Positions 35,001-46,707 of a stretch of 64,000 bases of DNA are shown here, one piece after another. Under the pieces are notes generated by a model. The model did not search any database and was not told the origin of the DNA. It saw nothing but the letters and a program-made list of their open reading frames with translations. This DNA comes from Rhizomucor pusillus (taxonomy: Eukaryota > Mucoromycota > Mucoromycetes > Mucorales > Lichtheimiaceae), in contig FWWN02000703.1 of the NCBI GenBank assembly GCA_900175165.2, positions 124,001 through 188,000 of the forward strand. The letters run 5' to 3'. How positions within the stretch are numbered: the first letter of the stretch is position 1; every line of letters begins with the position of its first letter. Both the position numbers and the translations under genes were made by a program.

Positions 35001-36415
35001 AGACGCCAGTGCACTTTCAAATAACGTCCTTTCTGTCTTGAGACTACCGCCCAATATGCTCAGATGCTTGGTAAGGCGATCAAGAGACTTCGTTATACCG
35101 CCGAGCTCATACGGGTTTAGATAAGTTCGGGATATCTCGCGCTTCGATTCTCGGTAGGCTGTTTTGACTTTGGTGATACCTGCCCGCATTTTTTGCGCCG
35201 TCTTGTCCACTTCTTCTCCAGGCAGTATATCTGTGCCCGGATCCAGAAAGAATTGCTTGGACATCATGTCCAACATTTCCTTGCTGCTCGAAAATGTTTC
35301 TCGAAGTGCACGCCCTTATTTCAATAAGCATTTTCCTATCCACGAATCAACTTTTTTCTTCTTCCTTTTTTTTTCTCTTACCTAAACCTTCCACGGCAGT
35401 TTCGGGCCATATAAGAATATTGATGGCTTGAGAGATAGCGGTTCCCGTTAACAAAGGTAATCCAAACTGCAGCGGCAAATGTGTTGGTAGCACCAACTGC
35501 TGCAATCCTGGCGTGGTACTGAAGCTGAAGATCATGATAATCATGGCCTGCAGTGAAAAGAAGAAAAATGCAGGGAATCTCTGGCGTAATGTCTGTGCAA
35601 GAAAAATGCCGACAAAGAGGAACACAGCATTGATGGCGCCGCTGACCTCGGTAGAATCCATGTGTCTAACGTTGTATGCGACAGAGGATGCTAAACCCGC
35701 ATAGGCAAATGCCATGCCGCAACATACTCCGAGCGCAGCTGTAATTGTTGCATCAAATTGCGCTCCCATGCTCCGTCCCGGATGGCTGAATACAACGCCA
35801 GCTGTTGTCAAGAATGCAGACTGTCCCAAGGCATTGGCAACAGGCGTAATCAAACTGAAAAGTATGGAAATGAAATATGCTATGGTACATTTGAGAACTC
35901 GTCGAACGATGCGGCTCGGAAACCGTCGGTGCAAAAAATCGATTAATCGTTCTTTCCTTGATTTGGTTTCTTTGCTGGCAATAGACGGTGCTGCCGATGA
36001 GTATGCACGCCCGATATGTTCGAGCTTCGGCCGGAACGCGACGGCTCGGACCACATCGTTCTTGTCTTGTTGTTGCTGGTGGTGTTCAACAGTGCTGCTG
36101 CTTCGTCGTCGGTGGCTGTGGCTATCCTGCTCGTCACTGCTGTCGTCCGTGCTACCACTGCGTGTACTTGGTGCGATCGTAAATATCTTGGGTGTATTGT
36201 TGTTATTCGCTACACGGAAATCAAAGTACCTGATGCAAACCAAATGTCAAAACTTTTTTCTTTCTTTCTCGGACCTGCGTCTTCCTCCATTGCCCTTACC
36301 CCTGGCGCATTTCAATGGTTGTGGGAGAATGCGGCGAGTCGTTCTCAGGACCAGCCTCGGTTGGATATTCGGAGGACAGCCTGCCAAACTTGAAGTTTGC
36401 CCAGGTTGCGTCCAT
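32076..36415 (-). CDS. FUSC/ArAE-type membrane protein (brefeldin A sensitivity, BRE4/DUF2421-like)
   Basis: Large multi-exon gene for a protein of roughly 1,100 residues with two membrane blocks joined by cytosolic linkers. Start MDATWANFKFGRLSSEY lies at 36415; its donor and the acceptor before YFDFRV keep frame. Block one includes SRIVRRVLKCTIAYFISILF and a GQSAFLTTAGVVFSHPGRS helix region. Block two includes KMAVAVSVLSLPAFIP, WYESVRGQWACMTIIAIMNP and a series of helices up to WMIWPFVAR, typical of fusaric-acid-resistance-like proteins. The C-terminus carries the DUF2421-type helical region (KSKIPFPAYIPSARAARLRL). Yeast BRE4 is linked to brefeldin A sensitivity; transport activity is inferred from the fold only. 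Confidence 0.82.
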
Positions 36416-36736
36416 GTATGTATGTATGTATGTACAGGTATCAACAACTGTAATAATAGCTAAGCTCTTCCCCGCTCTTTTCTCCTCAGGTGTCAGATCA
36501 AGGTCATTTCGGAGAAGTGCGCTTTACCGTCGATTCCGCCATTCCTAATACCCGTCAGCTTAAGCAAATAGCACAACCGCCGTGAAAGATATAGTTTTAA
36601 ATCTTCACTACAGCGTATGCATGCGACTTGTGTGTACATCCAGGAGCAAAGTCTCGCTTAAACGAACCTAAATGTCTAAGGCAGGCAAAGAGGAGTAATG
36701 GGAGGAGCACAGACTTGGTAACACACGCCTTGATTA
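36416..36736. other. Intergenic upstream of the BRE4-like gene
   Basis: Contains a short (TATG)n run at about 36416-36433 immediately upstream of the start codon of the BRE4-like gene. No gene was seen. Confidence 0.5.
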
Positions 36737-36916
36737 ATGGGGAGTACAGTATTTTTATACGAGGATGGACAAAGAAATATTGTCGATGAGAATGGTAGAC
36801 CTGAGCCTATGGGCTCCATCGTTGACCAGGAACAAATTGCTCTTGAAACGATTAATTCTCATACTCAGTATTTGCAAAATCCGTTACTTCCCTCATACGA
36901 GAATCCTCATCTCTAG
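36737..36916 (+). CDS. Short ORF (59 codons) through the left hairpin arm
   Basis: ATG at 36737 opens a 59-residue frame ending at TAG 36914-36916. It has a plausible protein composition (for example YEDGQRNIVDENGRPEPMG) but no family I recognise. The arm copy in the right half carries the same frame in opposite orientation with Arg to Gly, Asn to Ser and Leu to stop (TTG to TAG). This suggests the arms derive from a coding sequence elsewhere. Whether it is translated is unknown. Confidence 0.3.
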   Translation: MGSTVFLYEDGQRNIVDENGRPEPMGSIVDQEQIALETINSHTQYLQNPLLPSYENPHL

Positions 36917-37095
36917 GTCTGTCTATTGGCATCGCGTTAGTTCCTCGAGATCTCTCAGAAGGCATTTTTTGCTAATACTGAGTATGAGAACTAATCGTTT
37001 CAAGAGCAATTTGTTCCTGGTCAACGATGGAGCCCATAGGCTCAGGTCTACCATTCTCATCGACAATATTTCCTTGTCCATCCTCGTATAAAAAT
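36751..37095. repeat. 129-bp near-perfect inverted repeat with 87-nt spacer
   Basis: Left arm 36751-36879 and right arm 36967-37095 are reverse complements with 126 of 129 positions matching by direct comparison. Mismatches fall at 36773, 36855 and 36872 of the left arm. Transcription would give a hairpin with a stem of nearly 129 bp. No terminal target-site duplication or transposase was noticed, so this does not look like a standard insertion sequence. Confidence 0.95.
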
Positions 37096-37122
37096 TGTGC
37101 ACTCATATCTGAAATTGTAAAG

Positions 37123-37158
37123 GACATTATGCCTAGGACATTATGTCTGCGACATTAC
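37123..37158. repeat. Imperfect 14-bp direct repeats (GACATTATG units)
   Basis: GACATTATGCCTAG, GACATTATGTCTGC and a partial third unit GACATTAC follow each other, starting 28 nt past the right hairpin arm. Confidence 0.8.
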
Positions 37159-37350
37159 TTTTTAAAAATACTGTAGTCTGCAGCAGCGTGGAAATAGACC
37201 CTGACGCAACATTCTGCAAAGTACTTTACTAAAATGGTGCGCCTGTAATAGGAGTTGATACCTTTTCTAATCCCGGACCCGCCGTTAACGATGCAGCAGA
37301 TAGGATACGTGGAGCAGCACATATTCTTTTTAGAAATATCTCAATCACTC

Positions 37351-37392
37351 GATGAAGCTTAGGAATAATAAACCGACTTTGTAAGCTTCATC
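37351..37392. repeat. Short inverted repeat GATGAAGCTTA / TAAGCTTCATC
   Basis: Perfect 11-bp arms separated by 20 nt. The function is unknown, and it could be chance in AT-rich DNA. Confidence 0.6.
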
Positions 37393-38761
37393 TCGATTAT
37401 ATTTTTGGGTTTGCAAGCAAAGTCCTCAGAATAAAGTGTTAACGCTAAGTGGAGAGTAGATAGCCTTCCACATTGTCAAGTAAAGGTTCATTGATGAGGC
37501 ATGAAAGAACAAACTCAATAATCTGTCTTTGCAGTTTGGGCGTTTGGGATAGTCGTTGTAGCTTGATTATTTTTACATTTCCATTTTGTTACATGTCCGA
37601 TGTGATAAGCATGGGGAACGCCCTGGCTTGCTTTTCTTCTATAAACAAAGCATTACTCCTGATATGCATCCATCCCCGTCCTACCCACGCCTTCGGATCG
37701 CAGGGGAAAAGGTTTCATTCATTAAACTGTTTGAGAAACTGCGTTTATTCTTCGACGCCATCTGGTACATTTCATATCAGTTGGTGCACTGCAAGCAAGG
37801 GAATAGAGCGTCAGTACCATAACCCACGGAATAAGCTTCGTGAGTAGACACACGCACATATAGAAAGAAGATGGGCTTTTGACGCTGCCGATTCCAAAAT
37901 GGTAAAGCGGCCGAGTTGAGGCGTCTCTTCATGCTGTTACTCTAGAAAACGTGATCGCTCGGAAAGAAATCCACGAGCATCAAACAATTGACAGTTTCTC
38001 AATTTGAAGCTTTGTTTAGCGCGGATGGATTGCTGATCGTCACGATCCACTGACACGGACATGCGTTTTCTTCAATCGAGATGCATGTGCTACCGTGTGT
38101 TGCAAAGCAAGACTTTGTTTTGTAGAGATGATCCCTGCATGCATGTCAAGTGTTGCCGAAGCATATTAACTTGCGTCTCCAGAAAAGTCTAAAAGAGACA
38201 GTGCATTGTTCATTTGGAATAGCCATATGACGAGAAAGATCGCACGATCTGTGGGTTCAATCAGTAATCAAGGGTTGCATGTAGTGAAAGGATGCCCAAA
38301 TGTAGAAGCTACCCATCATCCATGCGTAAACGATCGGCAGGGACAAGCAGATTCGAAATTGACGGGGTCTCCGAAAACGGCAACCGCGTACTTAACGGCT
38401 GAGCTCGTCGCCCCCTTTTTCCATTTTCCTTTTCGTGCTCTCCAACCGCTACGTGAGACTCATCTAAACCCAGCTGCTCTTTTTTTTTTTTTACTCCTTA
38501 GGAAGGAAGAGGGGCAAAGAAGGGGCGAACCACTCACATTATTCATTCTAAAAAAGGCCCTGCACTTTTGTTTACATTGGCTATAAATATTCGTTATTGC
38601 ACAAATGTTGTCAAAACGAATAAGGTTATCCGCACGGTGTCACACGAGGTTAGTCGTATGCAGATCCACAACAATGCGACTTGATTCCATGTGGGCCATA
38701 CACGATTATACTTCCAAAAGATCACGCACGGCCTCTATCGTTGCTCCCTTGGCCCATCATG

Positions 38762-38769
38762 TATATAAA
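38762..38769 (+). promoter_or_regulatory. Possible TATA box of the PUF gene
   Basis: TATATAAA 145 bp before the ATG at 38914, followed by a long CT-rich tract (about 38837-38900), a common fungal promoter layout. A second candidate (CTATAAAT) lies at 38581-38588. Confidence 0.45.
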
Positions 38770-38913
38770 TCGCTTATAGCTGCCGTTCTTTCAAGCCGCC
38801 CCTTGTTTCTTTTTTTTATCTCTTGCTTGACTTTAAGTCTCTCTCTGTCTCTGTCTCTCGGTCTCTCTTTTCCCTTTTTTCTCTATACTTTTTCTTCTAG
38901 TATATTCTCATCT

Positions 38914-39858
38914 ATGGCACAGCTAAAGTGGCAAAATTTCTATACTCCTGGTGATTCCGCATTGTTTCCTCAGCATGACTTGTTTGGGCGCCTTACGAAC
39001 CGCCTACCCGCTTCTGCTGCCGTGTCTGGACACGCTGGCCTTGTATCTGATCTTGATGGTTCATCGGGCACTCCTTCTCCAAAAGAAGATGGATGCGATC
39101 CATTTTATCTGCAATCTCCCGGCCACTCTCTCTTTGCGCCACTCAATAAGGAGCAAAACAGGGCCACCACGCCACCTCACGACATGCCATATAGTACCTT
39201 CATGAGTGGTATCATTGCACCTGTTCTCGACGAGCACGATGATAACTTTGCTATTTCGAACGCATTCATGAAAAATGTATCGGATTTGCTCCAACTTTCC
39301 ATGGCAACCATCATGCAAATGTCGCCTGACAGCTTGCGGCATCAACTTGGCAACGCGGTTGAAGCACTTCACATGCTCGTTGATAAGCTGAACAGCAGCC
39401 AGGCTGATTTTGACAAGGTCAGTTGACGCCCTTACTTGATCGGCATACGCACGCCCACACGCCAACGAGGGGGTTGCACTTTGCCTGCGTGTACCAAAAA
39501 AATCCCTTTATTGACTTTCTCTCCCCTTTTCCTTTTTAGCAATGCCATCGCGTGTGGAATCTTCAATCCTGTATCTCGGCCAAAGAGCGCGAACTCCAGA
39601 ATCTTAAACAGCAGCTTGCTATAGTGACTCAGCTTTGCGATGCTCAGGCGATACAAATTGCACAGCAGCAACAACAACAGCAGCAGCAGCCGCAAACGAC
39701 CACTCCTATTGATATCTATACAAACGATGCAAGCACGCACAATTTACGTCATGCTAGGTAACTGACATGAGTTGCACAAACGTGATGCGTATGCAGCCGT
39801 ATTAAACGCTATTTTGAATAGATCTATGCGAAGCATGGACAAGGATGAAAAGTTGGTT

Positions 39859-39890
<32 letters not shown>

Positions 39891-41049
39891 GCAGTGCCGA
39901 CGCCGTAGCTCAGGTAGCAACGACAACTACCAGCGAAGCCGGTCCAATTTCTCATCACAACCTGGTGCAGACTACCGCCGTCGACTTGACAAGCAATCCA
40001 ACAACAGCGACTGGGATGATCTTGTTGACAAGATTGTCCAGCGTGGTGACCAACAAGCTTCTATCTACATGCAACAGAAACTGAAAGCCGCCTCAAGTGA
40101 CCAAAAACAAGCGATTTTCGAGGCCATCGTGCAGCAAGCCTATCCTCTAATGACCAGTCGCTTTGGAAACTTTCTGGTGCAACGCCTGCTTGAAGTGGGC
40201 GAGCCGGAGCAAGTATCTGTATTAATTGACAAGATGCGCGGCAACGTAGCTGCATTGACCTGCCAGACATTTGGCTGCCACGTTCTTCAAAAGGCTCTGG
40301 ACTGCACAGATCAAATGACCAAAGCCGATTTGGTGCAAGAGCTGTTTGCAAGCATCCACGAAACCATCACACACAAGCACGCGTGTCACATTTGGCAAAA
40401 GATCTTTGAGATTCAGTGGACTCTCGAGGAGCCTCCTGCAGTAATGGATCATGTGAAGAGCGCCCTCGAGGGCAAGTGGACGCAGATTGCTCTGGACGAA
40501 ACTGGAAGTCTAGTGATCCAGCATATCTTTGAAAATATCAAGCAGCAAGAAAAACGAGCAGTACTTGACGAGATCCTTGACAATATTGTAACCATCGCCA
40601 AGGGCCAATGGGGCAACTGGGTCATTCAACATATTCTTGAACATGCTGAATCGAGCCAAGACCGAGAACATGCTTTCCAAGTAGTCCTTGATCACGCAGC
40701 ACGGCTAAGCACCGACCAATTTGCTTCCAAAGTCGTCGAGAAAGCGCTGCGCACCGGCGGTCCTGTCTTTTTGGAGCGTTTCATTGCAGAAATCACAACA
40801 ACTGTGCGTGGGGGAGCACGCGAAGCACTCATCGATATCGCATCCGATCAGTACGGGAACTACGTCGTCCAGTGGCTCATTAACCACTCGCCAACCGAGC
40901 TTCAAGTCAAAATCTGCCGACTTATCAAGAAGCACATGGTGTCACTGCGCGGATCAAAGTATGGCCAGCGCGTTGCTTATCTTGTCGAAAAGGTGCTCCG
41001 AAACCACGAGGTGACAACGTACCCTGTCGGTCAACATTGCAAGGAGTAA
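38914..41049 (+). CDS. Pumilio/PUF-family RNA-binding protein
   Basis: Exons 38914-39417, 39540-39757 and 39822-41049 join in frame to 649 residues. The C-terminal half is a PUF domain of about eight repeats, which binds single-stranded 3' UTR elements to repress or destabilise mRNAs. Repeat core motifs seen include GNFLVQRLL, GCHVLQKAL, ACHIWQKIF, GSLVIQHIF, GNWVIQHIL, ASKVVEKAL, GNYVVQWLI and GQRVAYLVE. By the known PUF code, Asn/Gln pairs favour U, Cys or Ser with Gln favour A, and Ser/Glu favours G. Two poly-Gln tracts (CAG/CAA) lie before the domain, one on each side of the second intron. The N-terminal region is otherwise low in recognisable features. Yeast relatives (Mpt5, Puf3, Jsn1) cannot be separated by eye. 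Confidence 0.92.
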
Positions 41050-41621
41050 GGGGCTTGCTTTCCCCGGCACTCTCTCATCGTCGTCATCGTTACACGCGCT
41101 TTGTAATATCATTTTTTCTTCTGCTCTGTCAACACGTACGTACATATTCTCTCTTCCCTCTTCTTTCTCCCTTTCTCTTTATCTTTCTCTTTTCTCTCCA
41201 CCTTATGTATGTACAGTATTATCATCTCCTTTTTATCTCTGTGTAGTGTGGGCTCTGTCTATTTTTTTTTCCCGCGTACAACTCGCATTAGGCTTTCCTT
41301 ATGAACCTGAAACCGTGCATGCACTTGTCCCTTCAAAAAATGAAAACAATTGTTCTCTCAAGTCTTATATTGACTTGTTTGATTAAATATATAAAACGGA
41401 ATACAATGTTTGCAATGCAAAAGGATCAACTCGTACATTGTTGAACAGTGGATGTTAATAAAGTACACGTAGAATGCAGAAATAAAGGAGGCAGGTGTTG
41501 AACTAGGAAGTAATAATGTGTAGTGTAATGTATAGATGTGTTTGTTGTAGTAAGAATGAATCTATGCACGTCCGTCAGTATTCGGTGTAGAAGATTCTTG
41601 TTATATCATCTGCTACTGCTG
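41050..41621. other. Intergenic between two convergent genes
   Basis: 3' flanks of the PUF gene (+) and the DHA2 transporter (-). It contains long CT-rich stretches on the + strand just after the PUF stop, probably 3' UTR. No gene was seen. Confidence 0.55.
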
Positions 41622-44305
41622 CTACTGCTGCTGCAGTTTTCCATCATCATCAATCTTTTTTGCTGTTTCTGCTGCTGCTGCAGGGACGTCAATGATGGTA
41701 AGTTCTGTCGTGTTTCCAGTATGCGCTTGCTCCTCTGATACTTGTTGCTTTTCCTCCTCTCGTTGCTGGCTTTGCTCTTGCGGCTGAGGAGGAGGTGTCT
41801 TCTTTGGACCGGGGCGTGCGCGCACAGGGTTCGCCTTGATCAACAGTGAGCCAAGCAAAGCTAAAAGAATTGTAAAGTTAGCATACATGCGAACGTATTC
41901 TCGGCGTGGCAGCAGCAGCGGCACAACTTACAAACACCAGACATGGCTGTCAAGACAGAGTAAACGGTGTGGAGACCTTCTAGGTAGATATACAATACTG
42001 GCTGGATATATTGCTCTGGTATCGATCCTGAACGGATACCTTCAGGGTATTCCAAGACTGTAGTGAGCAAATCTGCAGGGAGGATCTGCGGAAGATCGCT
42101 GTTGAGACTAGAGTTGAGCGTGGCAGAGGCAATAGCCACACCCAATGCACCACCCAGTACACGTGAAAAGTTGTTGAGACCAGTTGCGACAGCTAGAAAG
42201 GCACACAATGTCAGATCGTTCATCGTTACATACACAGAAAATAAAACCTTACCGATATCGCGGGGTTCGGCAGCAGCTTGGATAGCAATGATGGTACCAG
42301 AAAAGACAGCGCCTTGACCAGCACCGATAATTACGGTCCAGCCATAGATTTCTGGTAGAGTTTAAATGTGAGTTGTGAAATCATACTCTTGAAAGCATTA
42401 TTATTGTACATACTTGACCACGAAGTATTTAAGTCTAGCAAATGTAAAAGACCGACTCCAAGGGTAACAAGCGCCAATCCACACCATACTCTTTTTTAAA
42501 AAAAGGGCGTGATGAGTGACACTGAATAATCGATCCGCTCCTTTGTTTTACTTACTGTGGACGGTATTTTCCAAACTTGGAGATGGTGAAGCCGCTCAGA
42601 GCGGAGCAGACGCAAATAAGCATCTGCATAGGGATCAAGCGGATACCAGACCACGTGGCAGAATCACCGCGAACGATCTGAAAGTAGATCGGCATGTAAT
42701 AGATCAAGGCAAAGAATGTCATACCAGAGAAGACGTTCAAAAACAAGACCGCGACGACTGACCGTCTCTTGAACAGTCTTGGTGGCATCAATGGTTCCTT
42801 TGCAACCTTGATCTCGACAAACACGAGTGCAATAACCAGCAGCCCGGCTAGCACAAGAGGGACAATGACGGCTGCAGATGCCCACGGGAAAGTCTGTCCA
42901 CCGAAATTCAATGCTAGCAAGAACAGTGTAGCGGCTGCGAGAACCAATAGATTGCCTAAGAAAACGAACGTTCAATGTAAGCAATAACGTACGGTGAAGG
43001 GATCATCGAAACAAAAAACTTACCCACGTAGTCGATCCGCTTGAACTTTTCGAATATGGCTTCCTTCTTGGCTGGCATACGGAGAAAAATAATCACAATG
43101 GTTAAGGCAACGCCTGCGACGGGAAGGCTAAATTTGTTAAGTTAGCAAACTTTATCATTTCATCTTTTTAATTGTTACTTTTCTTACTTGATGTAAAAGT
43201 TCCATCGCCAAGATACGTAATCCGTAAGACTTCCCTGTTACATGCAATGCATCGTTGTCAGTGACGGAAATTCTAGTCCCAAAACTAGTCTTGCACCTAC
43301 TCCAATCAAAGGACCGCACACGCTCGACAGTGCAAACACAGCGGTGATGACACTAAATTTTGAAGTTAAGCAATCATGTAATCCAATGCATTATCCCTTT
43401 ACATACCCCTGATAAGCGCCTCGTTTCTCGAGGGGTACTAGATCAGAAACGATGACAAAAACCATGGAAAAGATCTAACAGAAAGCAAAAGATCATCAGC
43501 CCGGTTCGTCCCCATGCCGCTACTAAACTTTCCAGAACTTACGCCGGCGCCACCGATGCCCTGGATTGCACGACAAACAATCAACCAAATCATATTCTAC
43601 CACGGTGATAAAGTTTGAGATGTCTGTCCTTAACAAGGAATGTTGCTTGCTTGTTTGTTTACCTGAGCAGCACCGCACAGCACCGAGCCGAACAAGAACA
43701 TGACAATGCCCGAGACGAGAACCCATTTGCGTCCAAAAATATCCGAAAATTTCGAGAGTAGCGGTTCTACAGATATATAACGACGATTGCAAAGTGAGTC
43801 ACTGGCCATTGCATCTTTCAAGCAACACAAAACACATACGAAAAGCATCAAAAGTCAAGACGTATCTAAGAAAAAAGAAATATAACGATAAACCTCCTTG
43901 ACAACATCATTGAGAACATATATATATAAACTTACGCATTGACAATCCAAGAAGAGATAGTCATGGCCTGGAATTCAGAACCGATCTTCGGCAACGACGT
44001 TGCGACGATTGTGCTAAGGTAACACATGTAAAATGTCAGAACGGAACCGCTGATGCTGGATCACTGGTCACTCACTTGTCCAAAGCTGCGAGAAACAGAG
44101 ACAGTTGGAGACTGAAAAATGTAAAGATTCGTGCAATTCGTTCCTTTCTTTTCTGTTTCTCCAGATCAGCTGCTTCTTCGGTGGTCGTTGTCGTCGTCTG
44201 TTGCTGCGGTTCCTCGGCAGGCATCTTTTCGTTCTCGGGTCGCTCCGATGCTGCACGTTCGGTCGTTGTGTACGTTGACGACACTTTACTTCCTGTGTCT
44301 GACAT
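41622..44305 (-). CDS. MFS drug:H+ antiporter, DHA2 (14-TM) family
   Basis: At least ten exons encode a 14-span major facilitator of the DHA2 group, expected in the plasma or vacuolar membrane as an exporter of drugs or metabolites. After a Thr/Glu-rich N-terminus come FFSLQLSLFLAALDK (TM1), RKWVLVSGIVMFLFGSVLCG, WLIVCRAIQGIGGAG (motif C region), VPLEKRG, RWNFYINLPVAG (characteristic of DHA2), LALNFGGQTFPWASA, and PEQYIQPVLYIYLEGLHTVY near the end. The C-terminal tail is Gln- and Pro-rich and ends in a CAG-repeat run where the reading frame meets a TAG. The substrate cannot be inferred. Confidence 0.88.
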
Positions 44306-46707
44306 TAATTAATGTATTGTTATTGTAGATGTATAATAGTACAGCAATAAGAGTGAACGGAGGAAAAGGGAGTCCTTGAAAGTATTTATCTGTTTTGATC
44401 TGCGATCCGCTGCACCGTTCTTGTACAACGCGGGTTAACAACGGCCCGGGTTAAAAGTTGTCCCGAGAGCACCAGTAAAGACGTGTAGTGTGATCCGATC
44501 ACTTTTCGCACACACACAGAGAAAATGCTACACGACAAGATCAATCAGTTAATTGAAAATAATATAGACGCTGGTCATTAACCCCTTGGCTTGCACTGGG
44601 AAGATATCAATCTGCACGCTGCAATGCATACAAGACCTGCTTCAGGATCCACTGCTGCGCAAACATCTACAATTGACTGTCTGGATTTTTTTTCTTTTGC
44701 CTGCGCGGAATTTCGGATGAATCAAACCTTCCCAATCTTGCAAATTCATTTACTGCGCACAGGAAGGGTCTTTTAGAAAGCTTAGCACTGCCAATAAGAA
44801 GGTCGATCTCGATGCCATTAAGTAAACTAAGCCATTAGGCAGGCGCCTTTTTGTTCAGGCGTTTGTGGCATAGCATACATAATTTTGATGCATGCATCAA
44901 GCGCGAACGGGACGGGGTCAGAAATGACCGAACGTTTGGGCATACTACAACATCCGTGTCGTCGGATCGGGACACTCTTGTGGTCGTTTGTCATCTTTCT
45001 CAGTTCCTGAATTATGCAAAGCATAGCCTCGAGATCAGTCCTACTCTCATTCTGAAAATGTAGAATGTGCACCATTCGATTCCTTCTAACCTGTCCGCAT
45101 ATCTTTTAGCACATATTTATAAGGAGTAAAGACGGCAATTTAGCAAGGGACGCATTATGCAATGTACTACCCGGCATTCTCCTGTAGTTTGTTGACAGAA
45201 ATACATATATTGTTTGATAGACATGTAGTACAAGATATTTCTTTGGCGTGCATTGTTCTTATAAAGAATATATGACATTAAAACTTTATTCCTTCCATAG
45301 TTTCAGTTTTAGCAGAAGTTGTTGTCGAGGGACCATAATCTTACAGAAAGGAATCGCCGGAGAAGAATGCAGGTTTGCAAAGGCCACTAAGCGAGGACCG
45401 TGTATTCATTGGTCATCGAATGAAGGAGGAGCGAAGTGAGCATATCGCATGCTTGATAGCTGGCGTATAGCTGATTCATCGCTTGAGGTTGCAAAGCTGC
45501 GATTCAGTTGTTTGTCGAAACGTCCTGCCTTCTTGTACGCCAGGTCCTTTTTCTGTCTTGTTGCAGAATGAGTCGAACCCTTGGCTTGCAGCCGAGCCCC
45601 GTCGAAGACTAGGCTGATCTTGGTGACGCCGTGTTGATTCGCAAAAGCGTTCAATTCATCTGCGTGGAGAACTGAACGCCTCACAGTTATGTGATATATA
45701 AATGTAATAGTTTCTGTAAAGTTTTGTTCGTTCTGAAGGAATGTGTTGTTGTAGTTGCTGTTGATTGAGAAACGAGAACACGAGGCTCGTTCGAGGTAGC
45801 TTGGCGACATTCTTTTATGCAGAGCGTCGCAGGACCCCGATCTCCTAACTGGGTCCCTGATAATAGGAGCTTAAGTAAGCTGTAAACAACCTGGAAAAGG
45901 AAATTGAGGAGAGAAGATGCTAAACAAATCAATGTCAGGGACGTTGGAGCTGTTCAGTCAAGTTGTCAGCTGTGTCATTCATGCCTTGTCGATTCGTGCT
46001 AATATTCGTCGCTGTCGACGTTGGAGAATCTTTGCTGCAGTACTTTTCTGTCGGGACTCTGGCCTCCTAGCTGGATGGTCCTGAGAAGAGTCTTTCCGTA
46101 CTCACTCGACAACTGTCTTTGTCACTATTCTCCGCATTCTTGCAGTTCCACTATCTAGTCGTTTCGGCAGACGATCAACGAATCTGTCCAGCAGACAGAT
46201 CTACCCAACTAGCATTGGGAAGCACCTTCCGGAGAACCAGAAAAGGACACGGGATAAAACTGTTGCAGTTCTCGAGGAGCGACGAACAGAATGCAAAAGC
46301 ATTCGAACGTTGCAAGAAAAGGATGACACGAGGTTAAAGATCCATTGTCGGGACAAAGTTCCGCTGTTGCTGGATAGTCGAGCGCAGTGCCCAAAAACAA
46401 TAGATCATCGTTTTGTTGAGTCCCGTTGGCGCATATCATGCTTCTTTTGACGAATTTAATAATTCAATCATGCCTGCTATTGCCAAGGACGATGCTCTTT
46501 TTAACATACAGGAGGTGCATGTCCGTGTTTTAGCAGCGCTAAAGATCGAGGGGGATTCTTACATGGGAAAGTTGGCATGCGCTGGGTTCGTTGCACAAAG
46601 CGTTTCTTCATTAACAGCAGCAACGATATTATTATATTACTTGTTTTTAACTCGACAGCAGCCTGCCGTCCATAACAAAAACGATTAGGGCTAATCGTGC
46701 GGTGCAA
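44306..46707. other. Intergenic, 2.4 kb, with one nuclease-like remnant
   Basis: No intact gene was found. A minus-strand frame at 45406-45810 holds an XPG-N-like segment (listed separately). Other frames, including 44827-45075 on the minus strand and 46413-46688 on the plus strand, show no known domain and no splice chain. Confidence 0.45.
45406..45700 (-). pseudogene. Possible relic of an XPG/FEN1-like nuclease (N-terminal domain piece)
   Basis: The frame reads ISLVFDGARLQAKGSTHSATR followed by a Lys-rich helix. This resembles the XPG-N block of FEN1/EXO1 (VFDG, then K, then R about six residues on). The catalytic N-terminal Asp region and the XPG-I domain were not found in any neighbouring frame. 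The open frame stops soon after, so it appears truncated. The similarity is short and could be chance. Confidence 0.3.

Larger units (their letters stand above)
37096..38913. other. Intergenic, 1.8 kb, between the hairpin and the PUF gene
   Basis: It holds the 14-bp direct repeats at 37123-37158, an 11-bp inverted repeat (37351-37361 against 37382-37392) and the PUF promoter. Short open frames here have no recognised domain. Confidence 0.5.

Noticed and set aside
37904..37975. Stretch resembling a tRNA A-box (GCGGCCGAGTTGAGGCG)
   Set aside because: No matching B-box (GGTTCGAATCC type) and no acceptor stem could be formed.
44827..45075. Minus-strand 82-codon ORF
   Set aside because: Protein-like composition but no domain and no neighbouring exons; left as intergenic.
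46413..46688. Plus-strand 91-codon ORF just upstream of the dysferlin-domain gene
   Set aside because: No splice path into the downstream gene was needed or found, and the downstream ATG at 46708 is sufficient.
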